Below are positions 57,932 through 64,000 of a stretch of 64,000 nt of DNA, piece after piece (the first letter of the stretch is position 1; each line of letters begins with the position of its first letter). Origin of the DNA: Flavobacterium sp. K5-23 (lineage in GTDB: Bacteria; Bacteroidota; Bacteroidia; Flavobacteriales; Flavobacteriaceae). The notes under the pieces were generated by a model, which saw only the letters and a program-made list of their open reading frames with translations, was not told the origin of the DNA and searched no databases. Both the position numbers and the translations under genes were made by a program. The DNA is taken from assembly GCF_023278045.1 (NCBI RefSeq), contig NZ_CP056783.1, positions 1,459,501 to 1,523,500 of the forward strand, given 5' to 3'.

Positions 57932-58147
57932 ATGGCAAAACAATCAGCAATAGAACAAGACGGGTCAATCATTGAAGCATTATCAAATGCAATGTTCCGT
58001 GTAGAATTAGAGAATGGACATATAGTAATTGCTCATATTTCTGGAAAAATGCGTATGCATTATATCAAGTTATTACCTGGTGATAAAGTGAAACTGGAAA
58101 TGAGTCCTTACGATTTGTCAAAAGCAAGAATTACTTATAGATATTAA
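57932..58147 (+). CDS. infA: Translation initiation factor IF-1
   Basis: IF-1 is a small OB-fold factor that occupies the A site during initiation. The 71-residue sequence ([20 protein letters not shown], then [20 protein letters not shown]) is complete. It is embedded between secY and rpmJ, the common bacterial order. Confidence 0.97.
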   Translation: MAKQSAIEQDGSIIEALSNAMFRVELENGHIVIAHISGKMRMHYIKLLPGDKVKLEMSPYDLSKARITYRY

Positions 58148-58159
58148 AGGATATTCACA

Positions 58160-58276
58160 ATGAAAGTTAGAGCATCAGTAAAAAAGAGAAGTCCCGAGTG
58201 CAAAATTGTGCGTAGAAAAGGGAGATTGTACGTTATAAACAAAAAGAATCCTAGATTTAAACAAAGACAAGGATAG
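58160..58276 (+). CDS. rpmJ: 50S ribosomal protein L36, zinc-ligand-depleted form
   Basis: This 38-codon gene ([20 protein letters not shown], ending NPRFKQRQG) lies between infA and rpsM, two bases before the rpsM start. E. coli L36 binds zinc through three Cys and one His (C11, C14, C27, H33). Here only C14 remains, and the other positions are Ser, Asn and Phe, so zinc binding should be lost. Confidence 0.95.
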   Translation: MKVRASVKKRSPECKIVRRKGRLYVINKKNPRFKQRQG

Positions 58277-58278
58277 TT

Positions 58279-58653
58279 ATGGCAAGAATAGCAGGGGTAG
58301 ATATCCCGAAAAACAAGAGAGGTGTTATAGCACTTACCTACATCTTCGGATTAGGAAAAAGTAGAGCTATTGAGATTTTAGAAAAAGCTCAAGTAAGCCA
58401 AGATAAAAAAGTTCAAGATTGGAATGATGACGAGATCGGAGCAATTCGTGAAGCTGTTGGAGTTTTTAAAATTGAAGGAGAATTACGTTCTGAAGTTTCT
58501 TTAAACATCAAACGTTTAATGGATATTGGATGTTATAGAGGTATTCGTCATAGAACTGGTCTTCCTTTAAGAGGACAAAGAACTAAGAATAACTCTAGAA
58601 CTAGAAAAGGTAAAAGAAAAACTGTTGCTAACAAGAAAAAAGCAACTAAATAA
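58279..58653 (+). CDS. rpsM: 30S ribosomal protein S13
   Basis: S13 forms intersubunit bridges and touches the P-site tRNA. The 124 residues include [20 protein letters not shown], the helix-two-turn-helix, and the C-terminal [20 protein letters not shown]. In E. coli the S4 repressor binds just before this gene; here the gap is only two bases, so that site is absent. Confidence 0.97.
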   Translation: MARIAGVDIPKNKRGVIALTYIFGLGKSRAIEILEKAQVSQDKKVQDWNDDEIGAIREAVGVFKIEGELRSEVSLNIKRLMDIGCYRGIRHRTGLPLRGQRTKNNSRTRKGKRKTVANKKKATK

Positions 58654-58661
58654 TAAGTAAT

Positions 58662-59045
58662 ATGGCTAAAGCAACTGCAAAAAAACGTAAAGTTATCGTT
58701 GAATCAACGGGAGAAGCTCATATTTCTGCTACCTTCAATAACATCATCATTTCTTTGACAAACAAAAAAGGTGAAGTTATTTCTTGGTCTTCAGCTGGTA
58801 AAATGGGTTTTAGAGGTTCTAAAAAGAATACTCCATACGCAGCCCAAATGGCAGCAGAAGATTGTAGTAAAGTAGCTCTTGAAGCAGGACTTAAAAAAGT
58901 GAAAGTGTATGTTAAAGGACCAGGAAACGGACGTGAGTCTGCTATCCGTTCTTTGCATAACGGTGGAATTGAAGTTACAGAGATTATCGATGTTACTCCA
59001 ATGCCTCACAACGGATGTCGTCCTCCAAAAAGACGTAGAGTTTAA
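58662..59045 (+). CDS. rpsK: 30S ribosomal protein S11
   Basis: S11 lies on the 30S platform near the Shine-Dalgarno helix. The 127 residues contain [20 protein letters not shown] and end [17 protein letters not shown] ([15 protein letters not shown]). A 91-base structured gap follows, before rpsD. Confidence 0.97.
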   Translation: MAKATAKKRKVIVESTGEAHISATFNNIIISLTNKKGEVISWSSAGKMGFRGSKKNTPYAAQMAAEDCSKVALEAGLKKVKVYVKGPGNGRESAIRSLHNGGIEVTEIIDVTPMPHNGCRPPKRRRV

Positions 59046-59136
59046 TAATATATTTAAGTATAACTAGGTAGAATATACGATTATCGAAGGATATGACCTG
59101 AATTCATAATCTCTACCTTAATTTAATTTTTTAGAA
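59046..59136 (+). promoter_or_regulatory. Structured leader of rpsD, candidate S4 autoregulatory RNA
   Basis: An outer 7-bp stem, AGGTAGA (59066-59072) with TCTACCT (59112-59118), encloses a 6-base bulge on the 5' side only. An inner 6-bp stem follows, GATTAT (59079-59084) with ATAATC (59106-59111). The apical part can form AGG/CCT or GAA/TTC. No T run follows at terminator distance, so attenuation by the standard mechanism is unlikely. It directly precedes the gene for S4. Confidence 0.6.
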
Positions 59137-59742
59137 ATGGCAAGATATACTGGTCCAAAAACTAGAATTGCTCGTAAATTTGGCGAAGCAATATTCGGAG
59201 ATGATAAATCTTTCGAAAGAAGAAATTACCCACCTGGACAACACGGGATGGCTAAAAAAAGAGGTAAAAAATCTGAATATGCTATCCAGTTAATGGAAAA
59301 GCAAAAAGCTAAATATTCTTACGGAATTTTAGAAAAACAATTCAGAGGTTTATTTAAAAAAGCATCAGCTACTAAAGGTGTTACTGGTGAAGTTCTTTTA
59401 CAATTATGTGAAGCAAGATTAGACAACGTTGTTTTTAGAATGGGTATCGCTCCTTCTAGAAGAGGTGCTAGACAACTTGTATCTCACAGACATATTACTG
59501 TTAACGGTGATGTTGTAAATATCGCTTCTTACCACCTTAAGCCTGGTGATAAAGTTGCTGTTCGTGAAAAATCTAAATCATTAGAAGCTATCGAACGTTC
59601 TTTATCTAATTCAAGTCATGTTTATGAATGGATTACTTGGAATAATGACGTTAAAGAAGGTACTTTTGTTACTGTACCAGCTAGACTTCAAATCCCAGAA
59701 AACATTAAAGAACAATTAATCGTAGAGTTGTACAACAAATAA
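59137..59742 (+). CDS. rpsD: 30S ribosomal protein S4, zinc-free form
   Basis: S4 nucleates 30S assembly and, in E. coli, represses the alpha operon. The 201-residue protein has an S4 RNA-binding domain ([20 protein letters not shown], then [16 protein letters not shown]). Its N-terminus ([20 protein letters not shown]) lacks the four-Cys zinc site of some S4 proteins. It has its own structured leader. Confidence 0.97.
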   Translation: MARYTGPKTRIARKFGEAIFGDDKSFERRNYPPGQHGMAKKRGKKSEYAIQLMEKQKAKYSYGILEKQFRGLFKKASATKGVTGEVLLQLCEARLDNVVFRMGIAPSRRGARQLVSHRHITVNGDVVNIASYHLKPGDKVAVREKSKSLEAIERSLSNSSHVYEWITWNNDVKEGTFVTVPARLQIPENIKEQLIVELYNK

Positions 59743-59763
59743 TAATTGACTTAGTCGAAATTT

Positions 59764-60756
59764 ATGGCAATATTTAATTTTCAGAAGCCCGATAAAGTTA
59801 TCATGATCGATTCAACCGATTTTGAAGGTAAGTTTGAATTCAGACCTTTAGAACCAGGATACGGATTGACCGTTGGTAATGCACTTAGAAGAGTTTTGCT
59901 TTCAGCATTAGAAGGTTATGCAATTACATCTGTCCGCATAGAAGGTGTAGATCATGAGTTTTCTACTATCTCAGGAGTTGTTGAAGATGTTACCGAAATT
60001 ATTCTTAATCTAAAACAAGTACGTTTCAAACGTCAAATTGAAGATATAGATAATGAATCAGTTACTATTTCTGTTTCAGGTAAAGATCAATTAACAGCTG
60101 GTGATTTTCAAAAATTTATTTCAGGTTTCCAAGTTTTGAATCCAGAACTAGTTATCTGTAATTTAGATAGTAAAATCAAACTGGCTTTCGATTTAACAAT
60201 CGAAAAAGGTAGAGGATATGTTCCTGCTGAGGAGAACAAAAAACAGAATGCTGCAATTGGAACCATTTTTACAGATTCAATTTTTACTCCGGTAAAAAAT
60301 GTAAAATATGGAATTGAAAACTTCCGTGTAGAGCAAAAAACAGATTATGAGAAATTAGTTTTTGAAATAAAAACTGATGGATCAATCAATCCAAAAGATG
60401 CACTTACTGAAGCTGCCAAAGTTTTAATTCACCATTTCATGTTGTTCTCTGACGAAAGAATTACACTCGAGGCTGATGAGATCGCACAAACAGAATCGTA
60501 TGATGAGGAATCATTACATATGAGACAATTGCTTAAAACTAAGCTTGTTGATATGGATTTGTCTGTAAGAGCATTAAATTGTTTGAAAGCGGCTGAAGTT
60601 GATACACTTGGTGATTTAGTATCGTTCAATAAAAACGACCTGATGAAATTCCGTAATTTTGGTAAAAAATCTTTAACTGAACTAGATGAACTAGTTGCAA
60701 TTAAAAATTTAAACTTCGGAATGGATTTAGCAAAATACAAACTAGATAAAGAATAA
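59764..60756 (+). CDS. rpoA: RNA polymerase alpha subunit
   Basis: Alpha dimerises to assemble RNA polymerase and binds regulators and DNA. The N-terminal domain spans about residues 1-230 ([20 protein letters not shown]) and the C-terminal domain about 255-320 ([20 protein letters not shown], then [14 protein letters not shown]). The 330-residue length is standard. It lies 21 bases after rpsD. Confidence 0.98.
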   Translation: MAIFNFQKPDKVIMIDSTDFEGKFEFRPLEPGYGLTVGNALRRVLLSALEGYAITSVRIEGVDHEFSTISGVVEDVTEIILNLKQVRFKRQIEDIDNESVTISVSGKDQLTAGDFQKFISGFQVLNPELVICNLDSKIKLAFDLTIEKGRGYVPAEENKKQNAAIGTIFTDSIFTPVKNVKYGIENFRVEQKTDYEKLVFEIKTDGSINPKDALTEAAKVLIHHFMLFSDERITLEADEIAQTESYDEESLHMRQLLKTKLVDMDLSVRALNCLKAAEVDTLGDLVSFNKNDLMKFRNFGKKSLTELDELVAIKNLNFGMDLAKYKLDKE

Positions 60757-60787
60757 TCTAAGCCGCAAGGTTTAAATTTACATAGCA

Positions 60788-61276
60788 ATGAGACACGGAA
60801 AAAAATTCAATCACTTAAGCAGACAGACTGCGCATAGAAAATCTATGTTAGCTAATATGGCTTGTTCTCTTATCGAGCACAAACGTATTAACACAACTGT
60901 TGCTAAAGCAAAAGCGCTTAAACAATTCGTTGAGCCTTTAATAACAAAATCTAAAGCAGATACGACTCACAATCGTCGTATTGTTTTTTCATACTTACGT
61001 AGCAAATATGCGGTAACTGACTTGTTCAGAGACGTAGCTGCTAAAGTTGGAGACCGTCCAGGTGGATACACTCGTATCATTAAAGTTGGAAATCGTTTAG
61101 GAGATAATGCTGATATGGCAATGATCGAATTAGTAGATTTCAATGAACTTTACAATGGTGGTAAAAAAGAAGTTACAAAAGCAAAAAGCCGTCGTGGTGG
61201 AAAAGCTAAAAAAGCAACTGACGCTACTGAAGCTCCAGATGCTGAAACTGAAACTTCAACAGACGCTGCTGAATAA
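60788..61276 (+). CDS. rplQ: 50S ribosomal protein L17 with C-terminal extension
   Basis: L17 sits near the tunnel exit. The conserved core ([20 protein letters not shown] to AMIELVDFN) ends near residue 120. About 40 further residues, rich in Lys, Ala, Thr and Glu ([20 protein letters not shown]), make the protein 162 residues, against 127 in E. coli. The tail has basic then acidic halves and is probably disordered. It ends the cluster, before a strong terminator. Confidence 0.96.
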   Translation: MRHGKKFNHLSRQTAHRKSMLANMACSLIEHKRINTTVAKAKALKQFVEPLITKSKADTTHNRRIVFSYLRSKYAVTDLFRDVAAKVGDRPGGYTRIIKVGNRLGDNADMAMIELVDFNELYNGGKKEVTKAKSRRGGKAKKATDATEAPDAETETSTDAAE

Positions 61277-61304
61277 TTATGAAGATAATCATTCAATAAA
61301 ATTT

Positions 61305-61339
61305 AAGGATAAGCTATTTATAGTTTATCCTTTTTTTTT
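61305..61339 (+). terminator. Terminator of the ribosomal protein supercluster
   Basis: AAGGATAAGCTA (61305-61316) pairs with TAGTTTATCCTT (61321-61332) around TTTA, with one G-U, followed by a long T run. The tract lies about 30 bases past the rplQ stop. Confidence 0.92.
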
Positions 61340-61371
61340 GCTTTTTTTTGGATAACTAAATACATAAATAT

Positions 61372-62073
61372 ATGAAATCTATTAATCTTTTTTTGCTTTT
61401 TGCTTTTTTATATTCTTTGTCAGTTTTGTCTCAAGATAATAATTTGGGGGTCAAAACTACCATGAGATCTTTTGATAGTGAAATTAATATTGGTAAAGCG
61501 GGTCTTTGGATTCCTGGAAAAGACGTTGACAATTATGTTAAGGGTTCTTTATATTTATTTCCCAATTGGATTGGTCCTTATTACGTTTTTTCAAAAAACC
61601 GAAAAACCACACAGCTTTTGAATTTGAATTATAATTTAAAAACTAAGAATTTAGAGTATTTAATGTCAAACGATTCTGTTTTTCAATATGATTTAGATCA
61701 AATTGATCATTTGGTTTATTTGAATAAAACGTATAAAATTATCCAAAACACTCAATTAAATGGATTGTTTTTTGAAGTATTTAATGGTGATAAACTGAAA
61801 ATATTCAAAGAAACCAGTATTGTTGTGGGAAAAGGTGGCTTTGACCGTCTTACACAAACGAAGTTAAATGAAGATAAATATGTACAGGTATATTCCTATT
61901 ATGTTTTTGCAGATGGTAAGTACGAAAAAGAAAAAATAAACAAGAAATTTATCCTTAAAAACACAATTGATAAAGCGGATCTTATTAAAAAATTTGTTTT
62001 AAAATATAAATTGAACTATACATCAGATGATGATGTAAAAAGAATATTGAATTATTATTATTATTCCCTTTAA
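61372..62073 (+). CDS. Secreted protein of unknown function
   Basis: The 233-residue protein has a signal peptide (MKSINLFLLFAFLYSLSVLS) and a mature region rich in Tyr, Lys and Asn, with beta-strand patterns (GSLYLFPNWIGPYYVFSK, TQLLNLNYNLKTKNLEYL). No lipobox, membrane segment or catalytic motif is seen, and I do not recognise a family. It stands alone between the ribosomal cluster terminator and carA. Because SecY is encoded nearby the export route is available, but that says nothing about role. Confidence 0.72.
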   Translation: MKSINLFLLFAFLYSLSVLSQDNNLGVKTTMRSFDSEINIGKAGLWIPGKDVDNYVKGSLYLFPNWIGPYYVFSKNRKTTQLLNLNYNLKTKNLEYLMSNDSVFQYDLDQIDHLVYLNKTYKIIQNTQLNGLFFEVFNGDKLKIFKETSIVVGKGGFDRLTQTKLNEDKYVQVYSYYVFADGKYEKEKINKKFILKNTIDKADLIKKFVLKYKLNYTSDDDVKRILNYYYYSL

Positions 62074-62342
62074 AAAATCAATGAAGGTGCTTTTTTCTTT
62101 TTAATTGAGTTCTCTTAGATTTCGTCAGAAGAGCTGCTAGCATAATTTTGACGTTAATGAGAATTTAGTATTTAGAATTTTTTGAATAAAGATGATTTAG
62201 ATTTGAATGACTATTTATTATTGTAACAAAATGAAATAAAAACAATAATGAATATAGAATAAAGGCTTTTAGGACTGAAGTAATGTTGGCTTATATTTTA
62301 TAAAACACCATCATAAAATTTGCTTCCATTGGATTAATGAAT

Positions 62343-62350
62343 TAAATTTG
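62343..62350 (+). promoter_or_regulatory. Promoter of carA (-7 element)
   Basis: TAAATTTG matches TAnnTTTG, and a TTTG at 62319-62322 lies 20 bases upstream as the -33 element. The ATG follows after 18 bases. No pyrimidine-responsive attenuator is visible in so short a leader. Confidence 0.75.
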
Positions 62351-62368
62351 CACAATATTTAACTACAG

Positions 62369-63469
62369 ATGAAATATACAACAAGACAAAGCGCCATTCT
62401 TTTATTAAGTGATGGTACGATTTTTCACGGAAAATCAATTGGAATTAGCGGAACTACTTTTGGTGAAGTTTGTTTTAATACGGGGATGACTGGATATCAA
62501 GAGATATTTACGGACCCTTCCTATTTTGGACAAATTATGGTAGCGACTAATCCTCATATTGGAAATTATGGGGTAAATGAAAAAGAAGTTGAATCAGATG
62601 AAATTAAGATATCTGGTTTAGTTTGTAAAAATTTCAGTTTCAATTATTCGCGTGCAGATGCTTCAGGAAGTTTAGAAGACTATTTTATCAAGCAAAACCT
62701 AATATGTATATCTGATGTCGATACACGTGCATTAGTAAGTTATATACGTGATAACGGTGCTATGAATTCAGTTATTTGTACAGATGGTACTTCTATTGAA
62801 GAATTAAAAATTGCTTTACAAAAGGTCCCTGATATGAAAGGATTGGAGTTAGCTTCAAAAGTTTCTACAAAAGAACCTTATTTCTACGGAGATGAGAATG
62901 CTACTTATAAAATATCAGCTTTGGATTTAGGGATCAAAACTAATATCCTGCGTAATTTTGCTAAAAGAGATTGTTATATTAAAGTTTTCCCTTTTGATGC
63001 TTCTTATAACGATATGGCATCATTCAATCCTAATGGTTATTTCTTGTCAAATGGACCTGGTGACCCAGAGCCTCTTTCAAGTGCTATACAAGTTGCAAAA
63101 GAAATTATTGCAAATGACAAGCCATTATTTGGTATCTGTTTAGGACATCAAGTTATTGGATTGGCTAATGGGATTTCCACTTATAAAATGTTTAATGGAC
63201 ATAGAGGGATCAATCATCCGGTTAAAAACCTGATTTCAGGTAAGGGGGAAATAACTTCTCAGAACCATGGTTTTGCAGTAAATAAAGAAGAATTAGAAAA
63301 CAATCCTGATTTAGAAATCACACACCTTCATTTAAATGATGGGACCGTTGCCGGAATGCGTATGAAGGACAAAAATTGTTTCTCTGTACAGTATCATCCG
63401 GAGGCTAGTCCAGGACCACATGACTCTTCTTATTTATTTGATCAATTTATTGAAAACATAAAAGGTTAA
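62369..63469 (+). CDS. carA: Carbamoyl-phosphate synthase small (glutaminase) subunit
   Basis: CarA hydrolyses glutamine and feeds ammonia to CarB for carbamoyl phosphate, used in arginine and pyrimidine synthesis. The class I amidotransferase triad is intact: C257 in GICLGHQ, and H343 and E345 in SVQYHPEASPGP. The N-terminal CarA domain (LLLSDGTIFHGKSIGISGTT, then GEVCFNTGMTGYQEIFTDPS) is complete. The 366-residue length is normal. carB is not in the window; carA ends at its own terminator, with eno next. Confidence 0.96.
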   Translation: MKYTTRQSAILLLSDGTIFHGKSIGISGTTFGEVCFNTGMTGYQEIFTDPSYFGQIMVATNPHIGNYGVNEKEVESDEIKISGLVCKNFSFNYSRADASGSLEDYFIKQNLICISDVDTRALVSYIRDNGAMNSVICTDGTSIEELKIALQKVPDMKGLELASKVSTKEPYFYGDENATYKISALDLGIKTNILRNFAKRDCYIKVFPFDASYNDMASFNPNGYFLSNGPGDPEPLSSAIQVAKEIIANDKPLFGICLGHQVIGLANGISTYKMFNGHRGINHPVKNLISGKGEITSQNHGFAVNKEELENNPDLEITHLHLNDGTVAGMRMKDKNCFSVQYHPEASPGPHDSSYLFDQFIENIKG

Positions 63470-63504
63470 GATTTTACATATGTAAAACATAGTACTCTAA
63501 TTTT

Positions 63505-63540
63505 AAAAAAGGCTTGCATTTTAATGTGCAAGCCTTTTTT
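63505..63540 (+). terminator. Intrinsic terminator of carA
   Basis: AAAAAAGGCTTGCA (63505-63518) pairs with TGCAAGCCTTTTTT (63527-63540) around an 8-base loop, giving a 14-bp stem with a T run. The symmetric A/T flanks would also allow leftward termination. Confidence 0.92.
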
Positions 63541-63657
63541 TATGTTTTGTAGTGTTTCTTTTCTGATATAATTGAATCCTTTTGTTCTAAATATATAATT
63601 ATAACGTTTTCGTTAATAAGATTCATTATTTTCATTATATCATTCCAAAAGATAGAA

Positions 63658-63665
63658 TATATTTG
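63658..63665 (+). promoter_or_regulatory. -7 promoter element of eno
   Basis: TATATTTG matches TAnnTTTG, 26 bases before the eno ATG. No clear -33 TTTG element was found. Confidence 0.6.
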
Positions 63666-63673
63666 TATTTTAA

Positions 63674-64000
<327 letters not shown>

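Overview
The window is chromosomal DNA from a member of Bacteroidota, almost certainly Flavobacteriaceae and most like Flavobacterium. The evidence is the AT-rich sequence, poor Shine-Dalgarno sites, promoters with the Bacteroidota -7 element TAnnTTTG, two SusC/SusD outer-membrane pairs, an S46 dipeptidyl peptidase, and the protein sequences themselves. Most of the window is core genome. No tRNA, rRNA, CRISPR array, transposase or phage gene was seen.

Layout. 1-8.4 kb: gcvP (glycine cleavage), a polytopic UbiA-like membrane protein, a putative mono-heme c-type cytochrome flanked by an imperfect direct repeat, and an M3 oligopeptidase. 8.6-15 kb: a small lipoprotein, the purK-purE purine genes, an unrecognised helical protein, then hpt, adk, a CNNM/CorC-type membrane protein and obgE. 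15-24 kb: a 2167-residue alpha-2-macroglobulin-like protein with an embedded SusC-style segment, divergent from an S46 dipeptidyl peptidase. 24-31 kb: a TPR protein, mpl, a GNAT acetyltransferase, radC, a YjjG-like HAD phosphatase, a secreted unknown, rarA and a rhomboid protease. 31-44 kb: two SusCD pairs on the minus strand separated by rlmB, then an Omp85-like outer-membrane protein.

44-61.3 kb is one uninterrupted str-S10-spc-alpha supercluster: rpsL, rpsG, fusA, rpsJ, then rplC to rplQ with secY, infA, rpmJ and rpoA. tuf, adk and map are not inside it. It is followed by a secreted unknown, carA, and the first 103 codons of eno, which runs off the right edge.

Regulation is the most interesting layer. 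The ribosomal cluster is packed with gaps of 0-30 bases except at a few places. One large gap carries a second promoter (before rplC). The three others lie directly before rpsG, rpsH and rpsD, which encode S7, S8 and S4. In E. coli these same three proteins are the translational repressors of the str, spc and alpha operons. The rpsH and rpsD gaps contain clear inverted repeats, so each could be an autoregulatory RNA moved to the regulator's own gene. A second pattern is four genes (at 3244, 24180, 30312 and 37398) in which the -7 element ends exactly four bases before the ATG, predicting leaderless mRNAs.
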